Assembly (NCBI GenBank): GCA_007136145.1
Contig: SLHN01000151.1
Span: 1-19,407 of the forward strand
Length of the DNA: 19,407 nucleotides
Source of the DNA: Thioalkalivibrio sp.
GTDB lineage: Bacteria > Pseudomonadota > Gammaproteobacteria > Ectothiorhodospirales > Ectothiorhodospiraceae
Direction of reading: 5' to 3'
The translations under genes were made by a program, and so were the position numbers. Positions within the stretch are counted from its first letter, which is position 1. Every line of letters begins with the position of its first letter. The notes below the pieces were generated by a model. That model searched no databases, had not been told where the DNA came from, and saw only the letters and a program-made list of their open reading frames with translations. Shown here one piece after another: positions 1 to 7,810 of the stretch.

Positions 1-837
1 ATCTTCTTGCCGTGCCCGCTCGAGTTCCGGGTCATCCAGCGGCAAGGCCAGCGACATCTCGATCAGGCGGCGCATGCGTGCCGCCCCCGCCTCTTCCGAA
101 GCCGCGGCGAGTTCCTGCCCGAAAACCTGCAGATCGTGGATTTCGCCGAGCAGGTCCTGGAGCACCTTGAGCGCGGCAACCTGCTCGGCAGCCCCTGGCA
201 AGGCCAGCGTCAACGGCTCGAGCAGGTAGCGAAGACGCTTGCCGCTGATCCGTGCCGTGTGTAGCGGCTCCTCCGACGGGTCGTCGAGAATCTGCGCACA
301 GCGAGTCGAAAAATCCCCGGCGACCTCCAGCAACAGGCCCGCGGTCACCTCGGCGAATCCGGGTTGCGCAACTTTGCTTCGGGCCTTGAGTCGCGCGCGC
401 AGAGGTTTGTGGACAAGGCGGAAACGCTCGGCGAGCGTGGCCTTCAAGTGCCTGCGTTCCGCTTCGAGGCGCTGCTCCAGCCGCTCGCGCAGCCACTCCA
501 GCCCAGGCCGGTGGTGAGGCTTGGGATCCACGCAGCGCTGTGCCAACTGCGCCAGTTGAACTTCGGTATCCCGGGTCGCACCTGTTGCGGCCACGACCTC
601 CTTGAGTCGGCGGCGTAGCTTGCGACTCACGACGTCAGTCAGATGCGGGCGATAGGCCTTCTCTATGCTTCGCGCCCGGCGCATCGCAACGCGGAACTCG
701 TGCACAGCCTCGGGATCATCGAGACTTTCGAGCAGGGAATCCGCGATCGCGAGACGCTTGCGCATCAGGAGGCGTGCCACAGGACCGACCGGCTGATGCA
801 GTCGGGCCGGCTTGATCGTCAGTACCTTCGCTACCAT
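1..837 (-). CDS. CHAD domain protein (3' end beyond the window)
   Basis: Open from an ATG at 837 to base 1 without a stop (279 codons), so the C-terminus lies outside the window. The translation carries both CHAD half-repeats: VHEFRVAMRRARS near residues 45-57 followed by RDTE near 89-92, and LHTARISGKRLRY near 192-204 followed by LGEIHDLQ near 230-237. CHAD domains are all-helical, with conserved His and basic residues; family knowledge links them to inorganic polyphosphate binding. No signal peptide or membrane segment is seen, so it is probably cytosolic. An in-frame TAA nine codons upstream limits the start. The only purine-rich stretch (GAAGGG) abuts the ATG, which is unusually close for a ribosome binding site, so a GTG at codon 20 or an ATG at codon 25 are alternatives. 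It lies 24 bases after the acyltransferase gene and is probably co-transcribed with it. Confidence 0.85.
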   Translation of the reverse strand, partial: MVAKVLTIKPARLHQPVGPVARLLMRKRLAIADSLLESLDDPEAVHEFRVAMRRARSIEKAYRPHLTDVVSRKLRRRLKEVVAATGATRDTEVQLAQLAQRCVDPKPHHRPGLEWLRERLEQRLEAERRHLKATLAERFRLVHKPLRARLKARSKVAQPGFAEVTAGLLLEVAGDFSTRCAQILDDPSEEPLHTARISGKRLRYLLEPLTLALPGAAEQVAALKVLQDLLGEIHDLQVFGQELAAASEEAGAARMRRLIEMSLALPLDDPELERARQED

Positions 838-861
838 CCCTTCAGCGTAATCGACCCAATG

Positions 862-1875
862 TTACAGTTTCCACCTCGGAGCACCGAGCGACCGCGACTT
901 TCCCGGACCCTCTCGATAGGGCTGTGTGCTCCCTGCGGGGCGGGTCCGGAAAATCCGCATGGTCCACAGATACTGGGCCGGGTGTTCCCGGATCGCCGCC
1001 TCGATCGCGGCATTCATCGCGCGCGCATCCACCTCCTTGTCGCCATCGGGAAACGACTCCAGTGGTGGCCACAGCTTCAGAACATACTCGTCCCGGGCTT
1101 GATCGTAGAACGCGAAGCTCGGCAGTACAGCCGCCCCGGTGAGACGCGCGAGGCGCCCAAGCGCGGTCAGCGTAGCTTTGGGCACCCCAAAGAAATCGGC
1201 GAAAACCGCACCCTCCTCTCCGAGATCCTCATCAGGCAGGTAGTAGAAGAACCGCCCTTTCCTGATCTGTCGAATCGCCGGCCGCAATCCTTGCTCCCGG
1301 GTGAAGATGTCGCCGGAGTAACGGGTTCGGGAACGGTGATTGATCCACTCGACCACCGGATTGCGTATCGGCTTGGCGAAGGAAACACCGTCATGAATCT
1401 GGCTCATCCGCAACCCACCGTGATCGAGCGCCACCGAGTGCGGCGCCAGCACGATCACCGGAGTCTTGCGTTCCTGCAAGCGCTGGTAATACTCATCGCC
1501 AACCAACCGGATGCGCGCGGCGTGGGTGTCCGGGGAACCGAACCAGAGCATACCGTAGTCGAGCATGCTGCGTGCCGAGGACCGATAATGGTCGCGTAGC
1601 AGCCCGTCGCGCTGCTCTGTGGTCAGCTCGGGGAAACACAAGGACAGATTGATTGCCGCAATCCGTCGGCGTTTGGGCGAACCGATGCGCAACAACCACG
1701 CCAGCGCAGCGACAGGTCCACGAAGCAAAAATCGCGGTAACCGATGCAATAGCCACAGCATCCCGAGTCCGGCCCACGTTCCCCAGTAGCGGGGGCTGAA
1801 ATGCGTGCGTGTCAGCGGCGCCTGATAGGCCTGGCCTGCGTTGCTGACTGGTCGATTCGCCTGGCTCTCGCTCAT
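862..1875 (-). CDS. LpxL/LpxM-family lipid A (lysophospholipid) acyltransferase
   Basis: A 337-residue protein of the HtrB/LpxL family, inner-membrane enzymes that move an acyl chain from acyl-ACP to a lipid A precursor. Family marks in order: a hydrophobic N-terminal anchor with PRYWGTWAGLGMLWLL near residues 28-43, NLSLCFPEL near 76-84, the catalytic H-X4-D as His146 and Asp151 (HSVALD), the YLPDEDLGEEGAVFADFFG block near 212-230, and a C-terminal FRTRP. The usual WLHRRF-like text before FRTRP reads WTMRIF here, a modest divergence. The ATG at 1875 overlaps the TPR gene's TGA as ATGA, which supports this start. About 20 polar residues precede the first conserved block. Primary versus secondary acyltransferase (LpxL or LpxM), and lipid A versus another lysolipid such as an ornithine lipid, cannot be settled from the sequence. 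Confidence 0.9.
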   Translation of the reverse strand: MSESQANRPVSNAGQAYQAPLTRTHFSPRYWGTWAGLGMLWLLHRLPRFLLRGPVAALAWLLRIGSPKRRRIAAINLSLCFPELTTEQRDGLLRDHYRSSARSMLDYGMLWFGSPDTHAARIRLVGDEYYQRLQERKTPVIVLAPHSVALDHGGLRMSQIHDGVSFAKPIRNPVVEWINHRSRTRYSGDIFTREQGLRPAIRQIRKGRFFYYLPDEDLGEEGAVFADFFGVPKATLTALGRLARLTGAAVLPSFAFYDQARDEYVLKLWPPLESFPDGDKEVDARAMNAAIEAAIREHPAQYLWTMRIFRTRPAGSTQPYREGPGKSRSLGAPRWKL

Positions 1876-2213
1876 GACTTGGCTGGCGGCAATTCCAGCT
1901 GTTTCCGGGCTCGTCGGGCGAAGACTTCCATTTCCCGAACAGCCTGCAGGTCCCCCTTCCCCTGCGCTACGGCAATTCCCTGTTCGCAGGTCCTTAGCGC
2001 GCGGGCCGCGTCGCCGGTTGCGAGAAGCTGGCGCGCCAACAGCTTCCAGGCAGCGGAATAGCCCGGATCCTGCTCGATCGCCTGCTCCAGATGCACGATG
2101 GCGTCATTGAGTCTTCCAGCGGCAACCAGGGCATTGCCGAGGGAGAGGCGTAGCATCGGAGAATCCTGTCCCGCTTCCAGCATGGTCTCGAAGCGCTTGA
2201 TCATATCGGCCAT
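1872..2213 (-). CDS. small tetratricopeptide repeat protein
   Basis: A 113-residue protein with about two TPR units. One spans roughly residues 18-51 (LGNALVAAGRLNDAIVHLEQA) and the next roughly 52-85 (YSAAWKLLARQLLATGDAARAL), followed by a charged helical tail (FARRARKQLEL). The ATG at 2213 is chosen because GAGAGG sits six bases upstream. The open frame extends to 2357 but that extension has no family-like content and would overlap trkA. No signal peptide, so cytosolic. It overlaps the acyltransferase gene by ATGA and lies 88 bases after trkA. TPRs bind proteins, so it may be a scaffold or chaperone for a neighbour; the real partner is unknown. Confidence 0.85.
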   Translation of the reverse strand: MADMIKRFETMLEAGQDSPMLRLSLGNALVAAGRLNDAIVHLEQAIEQDPGYSAAWKLLARQLLATGDAARALRTCEQGIAVAQGKGDLQAVREMEVFARRARKQLELPPAKS

Positions 2214-2219
2214 CTGGCA

Positions 2220-2225
2220 CCTCTC
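2220..2225 (-). promoter_or_regulatory. ribosome binding site of the TPR gene
   Basis: GAGAGG on the minus strand with a six-base spacer to the ATG at 2213. This decides the start of the TPR protein against the longer open frame reaching back into trkA. Confidence 0.7.
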
Positions 2226-2301
2226 GAGAGTTATACATCGTTTTGGCAGCGACGCGCGCCAGTCGCCCAGGGTCAGTCGCCTCGCCGCGGCGGATACCGA
2301 A

Positions 2302-3681
2302 TCAGAAGAAACGCCGACCCGGCTGGAAAAGCCGCTGCACCGCCTTAAGGCGATCACGATGCGTCAGGAACAGGATGACATGGTCTCCGGCTCGGATCAC
2401 AGTGTCATGATGGGGGATGACAACCTCCCGTTCCCGGACGATTGCTCCAATGCTGGCCCCCTTGGGCAAACGCAGAGCGTCAATCCGTCGGTCCACCACT
2501 CGGGAGCTGCCGGCGTCGCCATTGACGACCGTCTCGATCGCTTCCGCCGCCCCCCGGCGCAGGCTGTGCACGGTGGCGGTTCCCCCTTCTCGCACCCGCG
2601 CCAGAAGGACGCCGATGGTCGCCTGTTGCGGAGACAGCGCAATGTCGATTGAGCTGTCCTGCATCAGATCGACGTAACCCGGCCGGTTGATCAATGCCAT
2701 TACCTTGCGTACGCCCCGACGTTTGGCCAGCATGGCCGAGAAAATGTTGGCCTGATCGTCGTTGGTGACCGCACAGAACACGTCCATGTCCTGGATACCG
2801 GCATGATCCAGGAAACGATCATCGGAGCTGTCGCCTGACAGCACACGGGTGTCCTCCGGCAATTCCCGTCTGAGATAACCCGCTCGCTGCGGTTCGCGCT
2901 CGATGACACTGACCTCGTGGCGCTCGGCCAGTGCCTCCGCAAGACGCCGGCCGATGTTTCCTCCGCCGCCGATCAGGATTCGCTTGTAAGGTTTTTCCAA
3001 CCTGCGCAATTCCGACATCACGGCACGGATGTTCTTCTTCGCGGCGACGAAGAAAACCTCATCATCCGCCTCTATCACCGTGTGGCCGTCGGGGGCAATG
3101 GATTGGTTACGACGGAAGATCGCGGCGACACGGGCCTGAATACCCGGCATATCGGTACGAATATTGCGGAGCTCGTGCCCAACCAGTGGCCCCCCGTAAT
3201 ATGCGCGTACGCCCACCAGAGATACCAGTCCGTCCGCGAAATCCAGCACCTGCAGCGCTCCCGGATGTTCCAGTAGGCGCTGAATCTGGCTGGTCACGAT
3301 CGCCTCCGGGGATATCAGCATGTCCACCGGGACCGCATCCGGCGCGAACAGCCGAGGATTCTCATGGTAGCTCCGCTCGCGGACCCGGGCGATTTTCGTA
3401 CCGATCCCGAACAGGGTCGCGCCAGCCTGGCACGCAAGCATATTCACCTCATCGGAATCGGTGACCGCAATCAGCATCTCGGCATCCCGTGCCCCGGCTG
3501 CTTCCAGCACCCCAGGGTGGGAACCAAAGCCGTTGACGGTTCGGACATCCAGATGGCTCTCGATCGCCTCGAGGCAATCACGGCGGGTATCGATCACGGT
3601 GACGTTGTGCCCGTCACCGCTCAAGGCCTCGGCCAGCGACTGACCAACCTGGCCCGCGCCAACGATCACAACCCGCTTCAT
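2302..3681 (-). CDS. trkA: Trk system potassium uptake regulatory protein TrkA
   Basis: A 459-residue protein, the usual TrkA length (E. coli about 458). It is the cytosolic NAD(H)-binding gating subunit that assembles on the TrkH/TrkG potassium channel. The sequence shows two tandem RCK units. The first Rossmann fold has GAGQVG at residues 8-13 and Asp31 at the end of beta-2. The second has GGGGNIG at about 238-244 and Glu261 at the equivalent place. Each is followed by an RCK_C-type segment, about 140-225 and 375-455. Its ATG overlaps the stop of the NtrX-like regulator gene as ATGA, so its translation is probably coupled to that of the two-component system. No trkH is present here. The deduced C-terminus (FQPGRRFF) is typical of gammaproteobacterial TrkA. 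Confidence 0.97.
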   Translation of the reverse strand: MKRVVIVGAGQVGQSLAEALSGDGHNVTVIDTRRDCLEAIESHLDVRTVNGFGSHPGVLEAAGARDAEMLIAVTDSDEVNMLACQAGATLFGIGTKIARVRERSYHENPRLFAPDAVPVDMLISPEAIVTSQIQRLLEHPGALQVLDFADGLVSLVGVRAYYGGPLVGHELRNIRTDMPGIQARVAAIFRRNQSIAPDGHTVIEADDEVFFVAAKKNIRAVMSELRRLEKPYKRILIGGGGNIGRRLAEALAERHEVSVIEREPQRAGYLRRELPEDTRVLSGDSSDDRFLDHAGIQDMDVFCAVTNDDQANIFSAMLAKRRGVRKVMALINRPGYVDLMQDSSIDIALSPQQATIGVLLARVREGGTATVHSLRRGAAEAIETVVNGDAGSSRVVDRRIDALRLPKGASIGAIVREREVVIPHHDTVIRAGDHVILFLTHRDRLKAVQRLFQPGRRFF

Positions 3682-5066
3682 TCCCTGGCCTGGGGTTCCG
3701 TCTTCAGCCGCTTCGGGTCGATCCCGAGTGTCTTGAACTTGCGGTACAAATGTGTCCGCTCCAGACCAACCCGTTCCGCGAGCCGGGTCATGTTGCCCTC
3801 GCTGCGTTCGAGTTGATGAATCAGGTACTGCCGTTCGAACTGCTCACGAGCCTCGCGCAAGGGAAGATCCGGGAAAAGGTTGGCCTCGTCGAAATCGACT
3901 TCGTGCAACGATTGCCCGGAGAGCGTGCGTTCTACCTCGTCACTGGTAATCTCATCCCCTGAACCCAGGATCATCAGGCGCTGCACGAAATTACGCAGCT
4001 CGCGCACGTTGCCGGGCCAGTGGTAGCGATGCAGCCTTTCCAGCGCCGGCGCCTGAAACCGTCGGATCGGAAGACCCTCCTGCTGATGCAGCTGTGCCAT
4101 GTGATAGTCCAGCAATTCCGGGATGTCCTCCAGATGTTCCCGTAGTGGCGGAATCTTCAATGGCAACACGTTCAATCGGTAAAAGAGGTCCTCGCGGAAG
4201 CGACCCTCGCTCACAGCCTCGGAGAGGTCCTGCTTGGTTGCGGCAATCACGCGGACGTTCACGGCAATCGGCTGATTGCCGCCGATGCGGATGATCCGCT
4301 GGGTATTCAGCGCGTGCAACAGACGTCCCTGCGTCTGCAAGTCCATCTCGGACACCTCGTCGAGAAACAGAATACCCCCCGCGGCCTGTTCAAGCAGACC
4401 AAAGCGCACACGATCACCCTGTTCGGTGCCGAAAAGCTCGGCAACGGATTCCTCACCGGTGAGCGAGCCGACCGCAACAACGATGAAAGCATTGTCGCGT
4501 CGGGCGCTGCGCGCGTGCAAATAGCGTGCGAAGGTCTGTTTTCCCGCACCCGCCTCCCCCGAGATCAGTACCCATGTGTCGTGCTGCGCCACACGCTGGA
4601 CCTGATCACGCAGGTTGTTCATCACGGCGCTGTCGCCTACCGGTTCGGCAATCGCACCCCCGAGCCGCCGCAAACCCTGGTTTTCGCGGTGCAGTCGATC
4701 CGACTCCAGAGCATTGCTCAGGGTAATGGTCAGCTTGTCGATCGAGAGCGGCTTCTCGATGAAGTCGTAGGCGCCGAGCCGCGTGGCATCCACAGCGGTT
4801 TCCACGTTCCCGTGTCCCGACATCATCACCACCGGGCACGGGAGCCCGTCCTCGTCACTCCATTCCTTCAATAGGCTGACCCCATCGCCATCGGGCATCC
4901 AGACGTCGAGGAGGATCAGATCGGGGCGCCTGCGACGGCGCGCGACCTTGGCCTCGGCGACGGACCCCGCAAGAGCAACCTCGTAACCCTCGTCCTCCAG
5001 AACATCGCGCAACAGCATGCGAATATCCGGCTCGTCGTCCACCACCAATATGTAAGGTCCGCTCAT
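3678..5066 (-). CDS. ntrX: NtrX-like response regulator (AAA+ sigma-54 activator family, no GAFTGA loop)
   Basis: A 462-residue regulator in three parts. The receiver domain (about 1-120) has Asp10/Asp11, phosphoacceptor Asp54, Ser83 and Lys105. The AAA+ domain (about 145-370) has a Walker A at 170-177 (GEAGAGKQ), Walker B GILFLDE, FREDLFYRL near 290-298 and WPGNVREL near 350-357. A Fis-type helix-turn-helix occupies about 405-447 (NMTRLAERVGLERTHLYRKF). The loop that normally reads GAFTGA after ELFG is replaced by TEQGDRVRFGLL, so classical contact with sigma-54 looks lost; I recall such loss in other NtrX proteins. The partner kinase gene lies immediately upstream and overlaps by ATGA, and trkA follows with the same overlap. 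The NtrX name rests on architecture and pairing; a nitrogen role is not shown. Confidence 0.9.
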   Translation of the reverse strand: MSGPYILVVDDEPDIRMLLRDVLEDEGYEVALAGSVAEAKVARRRRRPDLILLDVWMPDGDGVSLLKEWSDEDGLPCPVVMMSGHGNVETAVDATRLGAYDFIEKPLSIDKLTITLSNALESDRLHRENQGLRRLGGAIAEPVGDSAVMNNLRDQVQRVAQHDTWVLISGEAGAGKQTFARYLHARSARRDNAFIVVAVGSLTGEESVAELFGTEQGDRVRFGLLEQAAGGILFLDEVSEMDLQTQGRLLHALNTQRIIRIGGNQPIAVNVRVIAATKQDLSEAVSEGRFREDLFYRLNVLPLKIPPLREHLEDIPELLDYHMAQLHQQEGLPIRRFQAPALERLHRYHWPGNVRELRNFVQRLMILGSGDEITSDEVERTLSGQSLHEVDFDEANLFPDLPLREAREQFERQYLIHQLERSEGNMTRLAERVGLERTHLYRKFKTLGIDPKRLKTEPQARE

Positions 5067-7270
5067 GCGTGCTCGTCTCCGACACGTTCGGTGTCGCCGC
5101 CCGGAATGCCGGGAATCCGGATCACGAAAACGGCACCGCCCGTAGCCTGATTATGGCATTCAATGATACCGCCATGCTCCTCGACAATCTTCTGCGCGAC
5201 CGCCAGCCCCAACCCGGTACCCCGGGGCTTGTCCGTTATGTAGGGCTCGAATATACGTTCCAGGAAGTCGGGACGGATGCCGGGACCATTATCGGCCACC
5301 CGTAGCTCAACCCGATGCCCATGGCCGTCGGCGATGCTCTCGGTGGTGATGCGGACTTCACCATCGGACTGCCCTTGCACGGCCTCAAGCGCGTTCTTGA
5401 TCAGGTTGTGCAGCAGTTGGCGCAGGCGTCCCGCATCGGCCCGTATACTTGGAACCTTCGGCGCGAGATCCAGCGTAACCCGCGAAACATGGCCATCACC
5501 CTCATAGAGTTCGCACACATCGCGCAGCAGACCGTTCAAGTCCAGTGGCGCGAGCGCCAGACGCGGCGCCTGGGCATAATCGCGGAAGGCGTTGACCAGG
5601 GTCTTCATGGCTTCGACCTGCTGCACGATGGTCCGGGTGGCCCGCTCCAGCATCTCGCGTTCCGTGCCGTTGAGGGTATTGCCAAGGCGTCGCGCCAACC
5701 GCTCCGCCGATAGCTGAATCGGCGTCAACGGATTCTTGATCTCGTGCGCAAGCCGCCGTGCCACTTCCCCCCAGGCCGCATCACGCTGGGCGCGCAGGAA
5801 CTCGGTCATGTCATCGAAAACAATCGCGTGCAGCCCCCGATTGTTCCCAGGGTCGGGTAGCCAGACCGCGCGGGTCATCAGGACCTTGCGACCCGAACGC
5901 GTGAATACCACGACCTCCCGTGACCACTCCTGTTCGCGCCGTACCAAGGCGTCGCTGATTGCGTCGAAAAACTGCCCAACCAGCGGGCACTCCTCGTCGA
6001 ATTCCGACAGAAATCGGTTGTACTCGGCACACATGTCGCACTCGAGAATCTGGCAAGCGGCAGCGTTGGCGGTGCGCAGGCGCAGACTGCCGTCCAGCGC
6101 CAGGACCCCGGAGCGCAAATGCTGCAGTACACTCTCGAGATAAGCGCGCTCCGCATCGAGCAACCGCCGATTGCTCTCGGCCTCCTCACGCGCCTCGTGC
6201 AGCCTTCGCGTCATGGTGTTGAACGAGCGAACGAGGAACCCCAATTCATCATCGCGACCCACGGCCAAGCGGGTACTGTAGTCGCCCGACGCAACCAGCC
6301 GCGTACCCTCCGCCAGATCCGTGACCGGCCGCACGAGGCGCCGGGCAACGACCAGACCCGCCCAGAGCGCCGCCATCAGTGACAATGCCAGCGCGAGCGA
6401 CATGGTGAAAATGAAACCCTGCTTGATTGGCCCCCGGAGATAGGCGAACTCGCGATAATCGACAAAGGCATCCTGCACTCGAACCGCGAGCGCGCTCATC
6501 CTGGGGTCCACCGGAAAGACCCCCTGCAGGATCCGGCTGTCCCCGCCGGGTCGGCGATCACCTACCGCCGCAACGACACGTATGACCAGCGAACCATCCG
6601 CTTGCGGCTCAAGACGCGTGAACGGCTGCCCGGGGCTCATCCGCAATAGAATGTCCGCACCCGGGGGGGCCGGCAGACGTCGGATCGGACTATCGGTACT
6701 GGAGGCGATGATCCGGTTGTTCGCCCCGACCAGCGTCAATTCCTGCGCACCCATTTGGGCGCGCACGTCGTTCAACGCAAGCGGTACCAGCACTTCCGAA
6801 AGATCCTCCAGCTGAATCATGATTTCCTGCGTTTCTCGAGACAACTGGCGCACGCGCAGATCAAGCGAGGAACGGGAAAGTTCCAACGCGTCCTCCAACG
6901 CCCCGTCGACACGAACGTCGAACCAGGAATCAACACCTTCATTCAGAAACTTGAAAGAAAAGTAATAGACCACGGTCACCGGCAGGACCGCGACCAGCAT
7001 GAAGCCGGCCACGAGCCGCAGCGTAAGCCGGCTACCGGGCACACCCTCGCGGTATTGCACGATCAGGCGAACGAACTGGTGAATGATCAGGACCGCAAGC
7101 GCCACCAGAACCAGTCCGTGAAAAGCCAACAACCAGAGAAATACCTGCTCGAACCGGTCGGAGTTCTGCGCTGCGTCTCCCATGAGCACGAGCGACGTCA
7201 ACAACAACAGGAACAGCAAAGCCATTCCCAGAAGTCCCCAAGGGAAGCGTCGTTTTACCGCAAAGGCCAC
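5063..7270 (-). CDS. ntrY: NtrY-like transmembrane sensor histidine kinase
   Basis: About 735 residues from the GTG at 7270. Predicted membrane segments lie near residues 11-31, 41-68, 83-105 and 286-310, with a large extracytoplasmic loop between the last two. Then come a HAMP linker (about 311-365), a PAS-like domain (from about 388), the HisKA H-box AHEIKNPLTP with His509, and a HATPase domain with N-box NLIKNALEAV, DNGPGI, FEPYITDKPRGTGLGL. All catalytic motifs are intact. The start is uncertain: the frame stays open to an ATG at 7321, but GTG at 7270 has GGGGTGG five bases upstream and overlaps the DUF4390 gene by only 16 bases. GTG at 7279 is another option. It overlaps the regulator gene by ATGA, making a cognate pair. 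The signal sensed is unknown; the loop and the neighbouring exported protein suggest an envelope cue. Confidence 0.9.
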   Translation of the reverse strand: MAFAVKRRFPWGLLGMALLFLLLLTSLVLMGDAAQNSDRFEQVFLWLLAFHGLVLVALAVLIIHQFVRLIVQYREGVPGSRLTLRLVAGFMLVAVLPVTVVYYFSFKFLNEGVDSWFDVRVDGALEDALELSRSSLDLRVRQLSRETQEIMIQLEDLSEVLVPLALNDVRAQMGAQELTLVGANNRIIASSTDSPIRRLPAPPGADILLRMSPGQPFTRLEPQADGSLVIRVVAAVGDRRPGGDSRILQGVFPVDPRMSALAVRVQDAFVDYREFAYLRGPIKQGFIFTMSLALALSLMAALWAGLVVARRLVRPVTDLAEGTRLVASGDYSTRLAVGRDDELGFLVRSFNTMTRRLHEAREEAESNRRLLDAERAYLESVLQHLRSGVLALDGSLRLRTANAAACQILECDMCAEYNRFLSEFDEECPLVGQFFDAISDALVRREQEWSREVVVFTRSGRKVLMTRAVWLPDPGNNRGLHAIVFDDMTEFLRAQRDAAWGEVARRLAHEIKNPLTPIQLSAERLARRLGNTLNGTEREMLERATRTIVQQVEAMKTLVNAFRDYAQAPRLALAPLDLNGLLRDVCELYEGDGHVSRVTLDLAPKVPSIRADAGRLRQLLHNLIKNALEAVQGQSDGEVRITTESIADGHGHRVELRVADNGPGIRPDFLERIFEPYITDKPRGTGLGLAVAQKIVEEHGGIIECHNQATGGAVFVIRIPGIPGGDTERVGDEHA

Positions 7271-7806
7271 CGATACCACCCCAGTTGCGTCACATAGGCA
7301 CCCCGCAGCCGCGCATCCCACTGTAACGGTAAAGGCAATGCCGCGTGATCGAGCTTCACGCGCGCGCTGAGTGTGTAATCGACATCCGGCCGCAGACGTT
7401 CTCGGCCGATATCAAGAACGACACGGCCAAGGCGTTCGGCCAGGAGTTCAAGGGCATCACCAAGTGTCGGCGCCAGTTCGACACGCTGCCGGTCCGGGTC
7501 CGTCACCACGTAATGACGGCTGAGCGCGTAATACCTGATCCGCACGCTCTTCTCCCTCTCCTTCACCAAACGTTCGCCGAGGATGCCACGCGCGTATTCG
7601 AGCCGCACCTCGGAGAACAGTGTGACCTCAATGCCATTGGCAAGCGCTTCGACCAGGACATCGGGGAGCACCACATCGAGATATACCCGCACCAAAAGGC
7701 GGTCGTCGTCCTGCCAGATGTGATCCGCATGCCTGATCTCGGCAGCCATCACGGAAGATGGCAGCAGCAGCAACCCCGCGAGCAGCCAGCCGAACCATCC
7801 ACGCAT
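7255..7806 (-). CDS. DUF4390 family exported protein
   Basis: A 183-residue protein with an N-terminal signal peptide (MRGWFGWLLAGLLLLPSSVMA, likely cleaved near residues 21-22) and no later membrane segment, so periplasmic or envelope-associated. The mature part resembles DUF4390 proteins: DVVLPDVLVEALANGIEV, an LSRHYVV core and a C-terminal LPLPLQW...LGWYRWPL. The biochemical function of the family is unknown. The ATG at 7806 is four bases after the rsmB stop and opens directly on the signal peptide; the frame runs further upstream to 7947, but only as the reverse reading of rsmB. The 3' end overlaps ntrY. DUF4390 genes between rsmB and an NtrYX pair recur, as I remember, in beta- and gammaproteobacteria, which suggests a link to the kinase, perhaps as an accessory sensor. 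That role is inference. Confidence 0.85.
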   Translation of the reverse strand: MRGWFGWLLAGLLLLPSSVMAAEIRHADHIWQDDDRLLVRVYLDVVLPDVLVEALANGIEVTLFSEVRLEYARGILGERLVKEREKSVRIRYYALSRHYVVTDPDRQRVELAPTLGDALELLAERLGRVVLDIGRERLRPDVDYTLSARVKLDHAALPLPLQWDARLRGAYVTQLGWYRWPLR

Positions 7807-7810
7807 CGCC

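Noticed and set aside
643..1599. Long plus-strand open frame of 318 codons
   Set aside because: It is antisense to the acyltransferase and CHAD genes, which have clear family motifs, and its translation is Arg/His/Pro-rich with no domain.
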